A stretch of 64,000 bases of DNA from a bacterium (GTDB lineage: Bacteria; Desulfobacterota; Binatia; Binatales; Binataceae), in assembly GCA_014896235.1 (NCBI GenBank), contig JADBKU010000016.1, positions 55,996 through 119,995 on the forward strand. The letters run 5' to 3'. The notes beneath the pieces were generated by a model, which saw nothing but the letters and a program-made list of their open reading frames with translations, had not been told where the DNA came from and did not search any database. This document shows positions 1-8,444 of the stretch, one piece after another; the first letter of the stretch is position 1, and every line of letters starts with the position of its first letter. Both the position numbers and the translations under genes were made by a program.

Positions 1-118
1 ACTGGGGCCGGCGGATGCGGAAAAATTGATGCAGAATCGCCGCTCCTTCAAGCGTCAAGGGAACGGCGGGCAGGTCGCTTGCGGCTCGAGAACCATCTTC
101 GGAATGGGAATGCTTCAT
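1..118 (-). CDS. Partial chlorite dismutase/HemQ-like protein, N-terminus only
   Basis: Only the first 39 codons are in the window; the rest lies beyond the left edge. The ATG at 118 opens a frame with a short polar leader and then PLTLEGAAILHQFFRIRRP. This resembles the first beta strand of chlorite-dismutase-family proteins (typically T-x-E/D-G-x-x-x-L-H-x-x-F/M-R). In the haem-synthesis branch of that family (HemQ/ChdC) the enzyme decarboxylates coprohaem to protohaem. It follows cobQ on the same strand after 57 nt and may be its last operon partner. The haem genes at the other end of the window make HemQ plausible. The family call rests on about 20 residues, so it is tentative. Confidence 0.45.
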   Translation of the reverse strand, partial: MKHSHSEDGSRAASDLPAVPLTLEGAAILHQFFRIRRPQ

Positions 119-175
119 GATTGCGGCCGCGGCGCCGCGGCGCCGCTTTCAGCTGGAATACTTCGACGCGATTCG

Positions 176-1705
176 CTACGCAAGTCCGGCGATCCGTTCG
201 AATAAAGGCCAGTTTATATTTTCGCGCACGACGCTCGCTAGCCTGTCATATTCGGCATCGCGCGAAAACGACGACTTGAACGCCGGCGCGGCGTCGCCGC
301 GCCGCGATCCGAGCCATGCGAGCATCCGCGCGCGCAAGCGATCGTTGTCGAAAATGCCGTGAATCATCGTTCCAGCGACCGCACCGGCGCGGTCAGCGAC
401 CGCGCCGTCCGCAGCGTTCACGGCAACGGAATTGCGGCGCAGAATTTCAAAGCAAGGTGCGGCGTCGGCGTCGCGCTCGATTCCGCCCATGTGGATTTCA
501 TATCCGGAAATTTCACCGATATCCTCCGGCGACATCCCCGTGAAAACCGACGGCGCGATCGCCCGGGCGCGCACCTGGGCAGTGCGCTTTTCCCGCGCGA
601 AACGGGTCGCGATCGGCAGAAGCCCGAGCGCCGGCGCCGATTCGACCGCCGCTTCCACGCCGTAAGGATCCTCGATTCGCCGCCCGAGCATCTGGCAACC
701 GCCGCAAATTCCGATTACCGGCTCGCGCCGCCGCGCGCGAGCCACGACCGCATCGGCGAGGCCTGACGCGCGCATCCATGCGAGATCCGCGACGGTGCTC
801 TTTGTTCCGGGAATGATCAGCAGATCGGGCGCGCCAATTTCGTCGCCGCGCCGAACGAAACGCACGCAAACGCCACGTTCGTGCTCGAGGGGCAGGAAGT
901 CATCGTAGTTGGAAATATGCGGAAGTTGAATCACCGCGATATCCAAATCGCCGTTCGCCGCGCGCCGCCCGCGACGATTCTCCAGCGCGACCGAATCCTC
1001 ATCGGCAATTTTCAAATCCGCGATAAACGGCGCCACGCCCAGCATCGGAGTGCCGAATCTCTCTTCGAGGTACTCGATTCCCGGCCCCAGCAGCGTCGCA
1101 TCGCCGCGAAACTTGTTGATCAGAAAGGCGGCCACGCGCCCGCGATCAGGCGGTTCGAGCAAATCGAGGGTGCCGACAAATTGCGCGAACACACCGCCTC
1201 GATCGATGTCTCCGACCAGCACCACCGGCGCGTCCGCCACCCGCGCGACGTGCATGTTCACGAGGTCTTGCGAGCGCAGATTGATTTCGGCCGGGCTGCC
1301 GGCTCCTTCGATCACCACGAAATCGTGCGCCGCGCGCAGACGCGCCAGCGCATCGTGAATCACGCGAACCAGTTCCGGCCGCATCGCGTGGTAATCGCGA
1401 AAGCTCATCGACGCCACCGGCCGGCCCATCACGACGACCTGCGAGCGCATCCCCGGTTCCGGTTTGAGCAGGATTGGATTCATCTCTACGGCTGGCGGAA
1501 TTCCAGCGGCCTCCGCCTGAACCGCCTGCGCTCGGCCTATCTCGAAGCCGTCAGGCGTGACGAAGGAATTGAGCGCCATGTTTTGCGCCTTGAAAGGGGC
1601 GACCGACACACCGCAATTACGCAAAATCCGGCAGAAGGCCGCGACGATCAGGCTTTTGCCGACCGACGACGCCGTGCCCTGCACCATCAGGGTGCGCGCG
1701 TTCAT
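176..1705 (-). CDS. cobQ: Cobyric acid synthase CobQ/CbiP
   Basis: Glutamine- and ATP-dependent amidation of the b, d, e and g side chains of (adenosyl)cobyrinate a,c-diamide in cobalamin synthesis; cytoplasmic. The 509-residue product begins MNARTLMVQGTASSVGKS, a P-loop-like dethiobiotin-synthetase fold typical of CobQ. A class I glutamine amidotransferase domain follows, with nucleophile Cys in GICGGCQML and a late IHGIFDN His. Length is normal for the family. The ATG at 1705 overlaps the cobB stop as ATGA, which supports this start over a TTG at 1780 that would run into cobB. It is translationally coupled to cobB and is probably the last core cob gene before the HemQ-like gene. Confidence 0.95.
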   Translation of the reverse strand: MNARTLMVQGTASSVGKSLIVAAFCRILRNCGVSVAPFKAQNMALNSFVTPDGFEIGRAQAVQAEAAGIPPAVEMNPILLKPEPGMRSQVVVMGRPVASMSFRDYHAMRPELVRVIHDALARLRAAHDFVVIEGAGSPAEINLRSQDLVNMHVARVADAPVVLVGDIDRGGVFAQFVGTLDLLEPPDRGRVAAFLINKFRGDATLLGPGIEYLEERFGTPMLGVAPFIADLKIADEDSVALENRRGRRAANGDLDIAVIQLPHISNYDDFLPLEHERGVCVRFVRRGDEIGAPDLLIIPGTKSTVADLAWMRASGLADAVVARARRREPVIGICGGCQMLGRRIEDPYGVEAAVESAPALGLLPIATRFAREKRTAQVRARAIAPSVFTGMSPEDIGEISGYEIHMGGIERDADAAPCFEILRRNSVAVNAADGAVADRAGAVAGTMIHGIFDNDRLRARMLAWLGSRRGDAAPAFKSSFSRDAEYDRLASVVRENINWPLFERIAGLA

Positions 1706-3099
1706 TGCGACGCAGCCCGGACGCGCGCGGCGGAGCAAGCCTCGACGAATCCAAGGGCGGCTTCTGGATTCGAGGCCCAATGCGCGTGAACATAGCTGGC
1801 CAACAGATTGCCGACCGAGAAGCCCTCGTTAAAACTGTCGCCCCATTTCGGACGGACCGCGTAGGCAAGCTCGATTTCTTTCGGCTCCGGCCGCAGCGCC
1901 GAATAACGGAATTGATGGCCGCGAAAACGCAGTCCCGGACCTCCAAGTATCGTGGGCCGGCTCGTTTCAACTTCGACATAGCCCAACGCCTGAAGCCGCT
2001 CTTGCATTACCGCTTCCGCGGGAATCGCGCCGATCATCGGAAAGACGCCGCCGCCGGGAACGCGGATCGCGCGCGCAAAATACATCAGGCCGCCGCACTC
2101 CGCGTATATCGGCAGGCCGCGCCGCAGCATCGATCCGATCGCCTCCAGCATCGGGCGATTTGCCGCAAGCTCGCGCGCGTGCGCTTCCGGATAACCGCCG
2201 CCGAAATAAAGACCGTCAACCGCCGGAGGCGCGGCGTCGCGAATCGGGCTGAATGGCAGCAGTTCGGCGCCAAACGCTTCCAACCGGCGCAGGTTGTCGT
2301 CGTAGTAAAAATGAAACGCCTCATCCAGCGCGATTCCAATCCGGCATCGCGGATCGCGCGGACGCGCGCTGAAGCCGGCTCGGATAGCGGAATCGGCAAG
2401 CGGCGGCGCTGAACGGGCGATCGCGGCAATCGCGCCGAGGTCGAGCCATTCCGCGGCGAGGCGCGCGCACGCTTCGATTCGCGCCGCCGGCACATGCGCT
2501 TCATCGGCGCAAAACAACCCTAGATGCCGCTCCGGAAACGCGGCTGCGTCGTCAACGGGCAATCCGCCGAGCACGGGTATTTCGGCGGATGCGGCGCGCA
2601 GCAGATCCAGATGGCCGCGCCCGCCGATGCGATTGCAGATGACGCCGGCGACTTTCACCGCCGGATCGAAGCGGGCGAAACCATGGGCGACGGCGGCGAT
2701 CGTGCGCGCCATCCCGGATGCGTCCGTGACGAGGATCACCGGCGCATCGAGCCATTTCGCAATCTCCGCGGTCGATCCTTCGTCGCTAGCCGGGCTGGCG
2801 CCGTCGAACAGGCCCATCATGCCTTCGATCACCGCGATGTCAGCTTGAGCGGAGCATCGCGCGAAGGTTGCGATGACCGCGTCGCGCCCCATCATCCAGC
2901 CGTCGAGATTTTGCGAAACGCTTCCGGCCGCGCGCGCATGATAGGTCGGATCGAGGTAATCGGGACCGCATTTGAACGCCGCGACGCGCATCCCGCGCGC
3001 GCGCAGCGCCGCGATCAATCCAACGGCCACGGTGGTCTTGCCGGCTCCGCTTCCGGTCGCGCCGATCAAAATCCGCGGCGTGTCGCCCGCGATCGCCAT
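1702..3099 (-). CDS. cobB: Cobyrinic acid a,c-diamide synthase CobB/CbiA
   Basis: Amidates the a and c carboxylates of (hydrogeno)cobyrinic acid using glutamine and ATP, one step before CobQ. The 465 residues show an N-terminal P-loop (GATGSGAGKTTV, about residues 13-24), the GPDYLDPTYH substrate-region motif, and a C-terminal glutaminase domain with Cys in YAECGGLMYF and a final histidine region near VHAHWASN. The sequence cannot tell whether the substrate is cobyrinate (CbiA) or hydrogenobyrinate (CobB). The start ATG at 3099 lies 38 nt after the anti-sigma gene, so the pair may be read from the sigma-factor transcript. No cobalamin riboswitch fits in that gap. Confidence 0.93.
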   Translation of the reverse strand: MAIAGDTPRILIGATGSGAGKTTVAVGLIAALRARGMRVAAFKCGPDYLDPTYHARAAGSVSQNLDGWMMGRDAVIATFARCSAQADIAVIEGMMGLFDGASPASDEGSTAEIAKWLDAPVILVTDASGMARTIAAVAHGFARFDPAVKVAGVICNRIGGRGHLDLLRAASAEIPVLGGLPVDDAAAFPERHLGLFCADEAHVPAARIEACARLAAEWLDLGAIAAIARSAPPLADSAIRAGFSARPRDPRCRIGIALDEAFHFYYDDNLRRLEAFGAELLPFSPIRDAAPPAVDGLYFGGGYPEAHARELAANRPMLEAIGSMLRRGLPIYAECGGLMYFARAIRVPGGGVFPMIGAIPAEAVMQERLQALGYVEVETSRPTILGGPGLRFRGHQFRYSALRPEPKEIELAYAVRPKWGDSFNEGFSVGNLLASYVHAHWASNPEAALGFVEACSAARVRAASQ

Positions 3100-3137
3100 T
3101 GCATAATTCTACGCGATCGCATGGCGCGGCTGAATGT

Positions 3138-4004
3138 TCAGGGAACGCCTTTCAAATACGCCGCGCCGGTCGGCTTGTCCACGCCGCCAGCGGGTTCGAG
3201 CGTAATGGCGCTGGCGAGCAAACGTTCGCCGACTGGCGGCATCGTGGAGGCGACCGTCGCGCTTCCGTTCGCTCCCGGCGCGAAAACAGCGGCGCGCAAC
3301 GGCCCGCTTTTGGCGCCGATCCACCACAATTCGTATTCTTTGCCCGGCGGCGGCGGCGGCAAGCCCGCGACGTGCAACACCGCCTGTCGATCGGCTTCGC
3401 TGACCGCCACGATGCCGGCGGCTCCACGAGCTGGCGCCAGCGGTCCCAGACGAATCACCCGGGCGTCGGGAGCGAGCATCGCCTGCGTCAGCCGTCCGCT
3501 GGCGGAAAGTTTCAGGTGAGCGATCGCCAGTTCGCGCCGCTGATTTTCGTTTTCGACTGCGAGCGCGCGATTCTGGTCGATCAACGCGGCGATCCGGTCC
3601 GCGCTTTGCCGGCGCGTCAATTCCGCATTATTGGCATAGCGGCCGGCGACCACGGCGAGCACGACAGCGGCAGCGGCGGCGACCGCGGTCGCAAACCGCC
3701 ATCGGCGAACCGCCGAAGCGCCGCGAGCGGACGACGGAGCGCGCATCGCCTCGGCTGGCGAACCGGAATCCGCCGCCTGCTCGAATTTGAGTCTGCTTTC
3801 GAGGCGGCTCCAAATGCGATCGGCTGACGCCTCGCCCGCCGCATTCATCGCCATCGCGGCCAGCGCCTCGCGGAACTGGCGCAGTTCCGCTTCGCACTCG
3901 TCGCAACCCGCGGCCAGATGCGCCGCCATCGCGGCGCGCTCTTCGCCCTCCAGGCGGCCGAGCGCTTCGAGCGGCAGAAGATCTTTCAACTGGTCGTGAT
4001 CCAT
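3138..4004 (-). CDS. RskA-family anti-sigma factor
   Basis: Membrane anti-sigma factor that probably sequesters the ECF sigma factor encoded 5 nt upstream. The 288 residues hold an N-terminal anti-sigma domain with a zinc-binding-like signature (H29, C34, C37 in HLAAGCDEC), one transmembrane helix around residues 98-117 (FATAVAAAAAVVLAVVAG), a short coiled-coil stretch, and a C-terminal RskA domain in the periplasm (GKEYELWWIGAKSGPLRAAVF). RskA-type factors are usually inactivated by regulated intramembrane proteolysis; RseP is encoded at 45327-46691. The H-x4-C-x2-C spacing is one residue longer than the common ZAS motif. Confidence 0.85.
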   Translation of the reverse strand: MDHDQLKDLLPLEALGRLEGEERAAMAAHLAAGCDECEAELRQFREALAAMAMNAAGEASADRIWSRLESRLKFEQAADSGSPAEAMRAPSSARGASAVRRWRFATAVAAAAAVVLAVVAGRYANNAELTRRQSADRIAALIDQNRALAVENENQRRELAIAHLKLSASGRLTQAMLAPDARVIRLGPLAPARGAAGIVAVSEADRQAVLHVAGLPPPPPGKEYELWWIGAKSGPLRAAVFAPGANGSATVASTMPPVGERLLASAITLEPAGGVDKPTGAAYLKGVP

Positions 4005-4009
4005 CGCCG

Positions 4010-4579
4010 CTATCTGCCGAATTGTTGCAGCCCCTCGCGCAATTTCAGCAAAGCGCTCCTGATTCTGCTCTTTACCGTCCCCAACGGCAGCCCGGTTCGT
4101 TCCGCGATAATCGACTGGCTCAAATCCGAAAAATAGGCCAATTCGAGCACCGCGCGTTCGTTCTCATGCAGCGTGGCCATCGCCGCCGCCACGGCGCGCC
4201 GACGCTCCGCGCTGTGCAAATCCGCGACCGGATCGGCGGCGCCATGCGCGCCGGCCTCATCGCCGGCGCGTTCGTGCGCCGACGCGCGGGCGTTTCGCGA
4301 TCGCAATCTGTCGATCGCGCGGCTGCGCACAACGGTCATCAACCAGGCGCCGACCGAACCGCGCGCGCGATCGTAAGTCCCCGCCTGACGCCATACCTGC
4401 CAGAGAACGTCGGCCGCAACCTCCTCGGCGTCGGCCCGTTCGCCCAAGATGCGTTCAGCGACGACCGCAAGCGCATTTCCGTAGCGTTGATGCAAAATAC
4501 GCAAAGCCTCGCGATCGCCTGCCGCGACAGCGCGCACTACCGCCTCGTCTGTAGGTTCGGCAGAAGGAGGCTTACTCAC
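4010..4579 (-). CDS. ECF RNA polymerase sigma factor, SigK-like
   Basis: Extracytoplasmic-function sigma factor of 189 residues. Region 2 covers about residues 28-95 (ILHQRYGNALAVVAERI, then DVLWQVWRQAGTYDRARGSVGAWL and the RSRAIDRLR segment for -10 recognition). Region 4 covers about 128-182 and has the helix-turn-helix SQSIIAERTGLPLGTVKSRI for -35 recognition. The start is GTG at 4579 with AGGG six bases upstream. It is followed after 5 nt by its presumed RskA anti-sigma factor, the usual sigK-rskA arrangement. The regulon is unknown; the cob genes lie directly downstream on the same strand. Confidence 0.9.
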   Translation of the reverse strand: MSKPPSAEPTDEAVVRAVAAGDREALRILHQRYGNALAVVAERILGERADAEEVAADVLWQVWRQAGTYDRARGSVGAWLMTVVRSRAIDRLRSRNARASAHERAGDEAGAHGAADPVADLHSAERRRAVAAAMATLHENERAVLELAYFSDLSQSIIAERTGLPLGTVKSRIRSALLKLREGLQQFGR

Positions 4580-4719
4580 GATGCCCTGACAATTCTACGA
4601 TGGATTTCGCTGATTGGATGAGCGCCGCCGCAAATATTTCCCGGTTTGTTCGGGAGCGCCGCAAGCAAGCGGTTGCTGCGCATCAGGGTCGCGACTCTCA
4701 TCCTGCGGCAATAACTAAG

Positions 4720-4725
4720 TATAAT
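4720..4725 (+). promoter_or_regulatory. Candidate -10 box for the methyltransferase gene
   Basis: A perfect TATAAT stands in the divergent gap between the sigma factor and the methyltransferase, 104 nt before the chosen ATG. No convincing -35 hexamer lies 16-18 nt upstream, so this is a half-supported promoter. The rest of the 249-nt gap shows no gene. Confidence 0.35.
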
Positions 4726-4828
4726 GTCGGCGTACACGCAAGGCCGAAAATCGCCGCGAGCTTGCCCCTCATGCGGCAGATCAATTAAAGCGGATGGGCG
4801 GCGATCAGCGCCGCCGGAGCAGTTCCCG

Positions 4829-5599
4829 ATGGAATCGAGCGAAACGCCGAAACAGGAATGGAAGGCCGACAATTACGCCCGGCACGCGCATTTTGTGCCG
4901 GCCCTTGGCGCGCCGGTACTCGAACTTTTGGCGCCCCGGCCGGGTGAACGCATCCTTGACCTCGGCTGCGGCGACGGCGTTCTGACCGAAAAGATCGCCG
5001 CGGCAGGCGCTACCGTCGTGGGCGTCGACGCGGCGCCGGAGATGATCGCGGCGGCGCAGGCGCGCGGGCTCGACGCTCGCGTATGCGCCGGCGAAAAGCT
5101 GGCGTTCGCCAGCGAATTCGACGCGGTTTTCTCGAACGCCGCGCTCCATTGGATGAAATCCGCGCCTGACGCGGTAATTGCCGGCGTCAAGCGCGCGCTC
5201 AAGCCGGGCGGGCGCTTTGTCGCCGAAATGGGCGGGCATGGATGCGTCGCCGCGATTATCGTGTCGATCGTCGCGACGCTTGAACGGCGAGGCGTAACCG
5301 GCGCAGCCGCCGGCATCCCATGGTATTTCCCGACGGTAAACGATTATCGCGCCCGCCTTGAGGCGGCCGGATTCCGCGTCGATTACATAGAGCTGATTCC
5401 GCGACCAACCCCGCTTCCAACCAACATGGCCGGATGGCTGGAATTGTTCGGACAACCCCTGTTCAACCGGCTGCCGCCAAGTGAACGGCAGGACGCGATC
5501 GCCGAAACCGTCGAGCGCCTTAAGCCGGTGTTGTGCGACGAAACCGGACGCTGGACCGGAGATTACATCCGGCTGCGCTTTAAGGCGCATGCTCCATGA
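4829..5599 (+). CDS. Class I SAM-dependent methyltransferase
   Basis: A 256-residue Rossmann methyltransferase. Motif I is ILDLGCGDGVLT (about residues 36-47), an acidic motif II follows in VVGVDAAPEMI, and the post-motif region FDAVFSNAALHWM matches the trans-aconitate/UbiE-like group (Methyltransf_11/25). The substrate cannot be read from sequence; trans-aconitate or malonyl-ACP O-methylation are family possibilities. The ATG at 4829 is preferred because GGAG stands nine bases upstream and the homologous fold begins soon after. A longer frame opens at 4724 but would add 35 low-complexity residues. It is divergent from the sigma-factor operon and convergent with the acyl-CoA dehydrogenase. 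Confidence 0.82.
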   Translation: MESSETPKQEWKADNYARHAHFVPALGAPVLELLAPRPGERILDLGCGDGVLTEKIAAAGATVVGVDAAPEMIAAAQARGLDARVCAGEKLAFASEFDAVFSNAALHWMKSAPDAVIAGVKRALKPGGRFVAEMGGHGCVAAIIVSIVATLERRGVTGAAAGIPWYFPTVNDYRARLEAAGFRVDYIELIPRPTPLPTNMAGWLELFGQPLFNRLPPSERQDAIAETVERLKPVLCDETGRWTGDYIRLRFKAHAP

Positions 5600-5641
5600 A
5601 TCACGGCGCGACCGCTCGACCGGGCGCAACCCCAAACTCGT

Positions 5642-6796
5642 TCAATAGCCGCGCGCAACCTGCCCGATCAGCTCCCGCGCGACCAGCAGCTTCATGATTT
5701 GCGCGGTGCCGTCGCCGATTTCGAGTCCGATTACATCGCGCATCCGCTGCTGATGCGGCAGGTCCATGCTGAAACCGAGATGGCCGTGCAGCAGCAGGCA
5801 CTGATGCAGTACCTTGGCCGCCAACTCGGGCGCCCACCATTTGCATCCGGCGGCCAGCCATCCGTGCGGTTCGCCGCGATCTTTCTTCCAAAGCGCTTCG
5901 TAGCAGAGCAACCGCGCCGCGCGCAGTTGTACCGCCGCTTCCGCAAGCGGAAACGACACTCCTTCAAAACGCGCAAGGCTGCCGCCGAAAGCCTGGCGGT
6001 CGGCGACATACTTGCAGGTCTCGTCAACGCTCTGTTGCGCGGCGCCGACGCACATCAGGCCAATCAGCGAGCGGCTGAAATCAAATCCCTGCATCACCTG
6101 GACGAAACCCATCCCCTCGTCGCCGACGCGAGAGTCTGCGGGCACGCGCACCGAATCGAAGAATAGCTGACCGCGGCCGATCGCCTTCGAGCCGAGGTCG
6201 CGAAATCGCGCCCGGCTCACGCCCGGCGATTTCAGATCGACGTAAAACGCGCTGACGCCGCGCGCGCCCTGCTCGATCGTTCCGGTGCGCGCCATCAGCA
6301 GGATCGTGTCCGCCCACGACGCGAACGAGATGGAGCTCTTTTCGCCGTCGAGGATGTAGCTGTCGCCGTCGCGGCGGGCGCTTAGTTTTACGTGCGCCGC
6401 GTCGGAGCCGCCGGAAGGCTCCGTCACGCCCAGCGCAGGCACGATTTCTCCGCTGCAAATCGCGGGCAGATACTCGCGCTTTTGACGCTCGTCGCCGCGA
6501 GAGCTGATGATCGCGCCGACCAGCGCCGAGAGCAGCAGCACGTAGGCGGCGTTGAAGTCATGACGGCCCAGTTCCTCGAACGCGATTCCCAGAGAAACGA
6601 AATCCAGCGACTGGCCGCCGTAAGCCGGATCGACCATCGGCGCGAGCAAGCCCAAAGCGCCGAGCTGGCGCACGACTTCGCGCGGCAAATCCTCATCTTT
6701 GTCGCGCTCCTGATAGTGCGGCGCCAATTCGCGCGCAGCGAATTCCGAAATCGTGCGCCGAAGCAGGTTCTGGTCTTCGGTGAAATTAAAATCCAT
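5642..6796 (-). CDS. Acyl-CoA dehydrogenase
   Basis: FAD enzyme for alpha,beta-dehydrogenation of an acyl-CoA. The 384 residues show the N-terminal helical domain (FNFTEDQNLLRRTISEFAARE), the middle beta domain with ALGVTEPSGGSDAAHVKLSA, and the C-terminal helical domain ending QQRMRDVIGLEIGDGTAQIMKLLVARELIG. The usual catalytic Glu region near YEALW and GDGTAQI is present. GGGGAG precedes the ATG at 6796. It ends a minus-strand run (alcohol dehydrogenase, M23 peptidase, lipoprotein, esterase), but that looks like co-direction more than a pathway. Chain-length specificity is unknown. Confidence 0.93.
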   Translation of the reverse strand: MDFNFTEDQNLLRRTISEFAARELAPHYQERDKDEDLPREVVRQLGALGLLAPMVDPAYGGQSLDFVSLGIAFEELGRHDFNAAYVLLLSALVGAIISSRGDERQKREYLPAICSGEIVPALGVTEPSGGSDAAHVKLSARRDGDSYILDGEKSSISFASWADTILLMARTGTIEQGARGVSAFYVDLKSPGVSRARFRDLGSKAIGRGQLFFDSVRVPADSRVGDEGMGFVQVMQGFDFSRSLIGLMCVGAAQQSVDETCKYVADRQAFGGSLARFEGVSFPLAEAAVQLRAARLLCYEALWKKDRGEPHGWLAAGCKWWAPELAAKVLHQCLLLHGHLGFSMDLPHQQRMRDVIGLEIGDGTAQIMKLLVARELIGQVARGY

Positions 6797-6820
6797 AAAT
6801 TCTCCCCGGTATAGCCGCGT

Positions 6821-7897
6821 TCATTTTCCATGCGCGCGCGGCGGCGCGGCGGTTTTCAACGGATGGCGCCGAAAGTAATCCAGCATCGCCGCGGTCCATG
6901 GACGCGGCCAGCGCAGATGCCGCTCGAGGCCGATCATCGCGCCGATCGGATTATGTAAGCCGCCGTTCGGATCCGTCCCGCAAAACGCCTCGCAGTCGCG
7001 CGTCACGTGCCCTTTGCGATCGATAATCGTATCGGAGACGCTCGCGCCGATCCTTGAAAGATCGCCCTCAAACCGCAGCACGTTCGGACAAATGCCGTCG
7101 ATATCGCAGCTATTATGCACCTGGTACACGGCCAGCGCCGGATTGTACACGCGCACTTCGCGATCGCTCGACGGAGGTTTCGCGACCGGAGTTTGCGGAC
7201 AGGCGTCGGGCGCCAATTCAAAAGGATCCGGCGCCGAATAAACCGCCGCCGACGCGATTTGCGGACGGTTCAAGCCGTATAGATACGCCATCGACCCGCC
7301 ATTCGACCATCCGGTCAGATAGATCCGGCCGCGATCGACCTTGCCGCTCGCAACCACCGCGTCGATAAAATGATCGATCGCCGCCGCATCGGCGTTTTCC
7401 GGATAATCGCGTCCGCCAATCTGAACCGCTCCCGCCGGACTCAATTGCCGATACCATACGTCCCATCCGCTCCCGGTACGGTCGGGCCACGAATATTGAT
7501 GGGTGGTGTCGCGGCCTTGCGGCGCCAGAAGAATGAATCCGGGTCGCGCCGGATCGTCGCTGACGTTCGCGGTCGCGAGAAGATCGAGCAAATTGGTCGC
7601 GTTCCTTACGCTATCGGCCGTGAACAGCGAAGGATGCAGGTACACCACAAGCGGCAGAGGTTTTGACGCCGAACTTCGCGGCGGCTCGTACAGGCAGGCA
7701 TAGCGCGGCGCGCCGCCGGCGTCGCTCCACGGGCCGAGCCTTACGCCATTCGTGCATTTAGGAATGATGCTTTTGATGAATCGCGCGGGTGGATCGCCGA
7801 AAGGGCCGCACGGCTCGCTCGCTCCCCACGCCGCGCCCGTCAAGGCCAGGCACAGCCACACCGCGGCGATCGACCGCCGACGCCATCGCGCGATCAT
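6821..7897 (-). CDS. Secreted alpha/beta-hydrolase, PHB-depolymerase/esterase-like
   Basis: The 358 residues begin with a signal peptide (RRRSIAAVWLCLALTGAAWGA, cleavage near residue 26). An alpha/beta-hydrolase core follows: LPLVVYLHPSL forms the oxyanion strand, ILLAPQGRD follows, and the nucleophile elbow is LTGWSNGGSMAYL. A late HVTRDCEAF/HNPIG region could supply the His. Such proteins hydrolyse polyesters, feruloyl esters or lipid-like esters outside the cytoplasm; the substrate here is unknown. The cysteines (CGPFG, PKCTNG, CPQTP, CDIDGICP, CEAFCG) suggest disulfides. It lies 24 nt upstream of the acyl-CoA dehydrogenase. Confidence 0.75.
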   Translation of the reverse strand: MIARWRRRSIAAVWLCLALTGAAWGASEPCGPFGDPPARFIKSIIPKCTNGVRLGPWSDAGGAPRYACLYEPPRSSASKPLPLVVYLHPSLFTADSVRNATNLLDLLATANVSDDPARPGFILLAPQGRDTTHQYSWPDRTGSGWDVWYRQLSPAGAVQIGGRDYPENADAAAIDHFIDAVVASGKVDRGRIYLTGWSNGGSMAYLYGLNRPQIASAAVYSAPDPFELAPDACPQTPVAKPPSSDREVRVYNPALAVYQVHNSCDIDGICPNVLRFEGDLSRIGASVSDTIIDRKGHVTRDCEAFCGTDPNGGLHNPIGAMIGLERHLRWPRPWTAAMLDYFRRHPLKTAAPPRAHGK

Positions 7898-7919
7898 GGT
7901 TCAAAAGGTTCGGCCGAAT

Positions 7920-8441
7920 CTATTGCGGGCTTTCTTCAAGCGACGCGGGCGCTTGATCCGGCGCGGTCAGTTTCGGAAGCGACGACAGGCCGTTGGCGTT
8001 CGGATCGGCTTGAACGCCCGGTTGTTCAATCATTTGCGTGGTGATGTCGCCGTTTTCGGGATCGGGCGTGACCGAGTCGTCGATTCCGGTGGAATCGGGA
8101 TCGGTGACGCCTGCTTCAGCCCTGCGTTCCGCCTGCCGTTCGACAGCTTCCTCGACCTCCTTCTGCGTCAATTGCGGCTTGAATCCCTGGTTATGGGAAA
8201 GCGCTTCCCGATCTCGCTCGGACATGTTCAACCAGGTCTGGCTTGCCTGCGCGGCATTCCCGCGATTCAGTTCGTCGATAAACCTCTGTTGCGGTGATTC
8301 GCCATGATGAAACAAGGAACATCCGGCGACAGCCGCCGCCAGCAACATCGCGATCGAAGCCGATCTGGCGCGCGCTAGCTTCGACCTTGGCGCATCGCTC
8401 TGACGCGCGGTCATGAACATATTGCGATCTGCGTTGCCCAT
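7920..8441 (-). CDS. Putative lipoprotein
   Basis: A 173-residue protein with a lipoprotein signal: basic start, hydrophobic stretch SIAMLLAAAVAGC, and lipidated Cys at residue 41. The mature part begins with a helical segment (QQRFIDELNRGNAAQASQTWLNMSERDREAL) followed by an acidic, low-complexity tail rich in D, E, P and N. I do not recognise a named family. Later ATGs at 8420 and 8414 would shorten the unusually long pre-signal region. It starts 3 nt after the M23 peptidase stop, so the two are probably co-transcribed and may act together in the periplasm. Confidence 0.7.
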   Translation of the reverse strand: MGNADRNMFMTARQSDAPRSKLARARSASIAMLLAAAVAGCSLFHHGESPQQRFIDELNRGNAAQASQTWLNMSERDREALSHNQGFKPQLTQKEVEEAVERQAERRAEAGVTDPDSTGIDDSVTPDPENGDITTQMIEQPGVQADPNANGLSSLPKLTAPDQAPASLEESPQ

Positions 8442-8444
8442 CCG

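Noticed and set aside
3100..3137. Cobalamin riboswitch upstream of cobB
   Set aside because: The gap is 38 nt, far too short.
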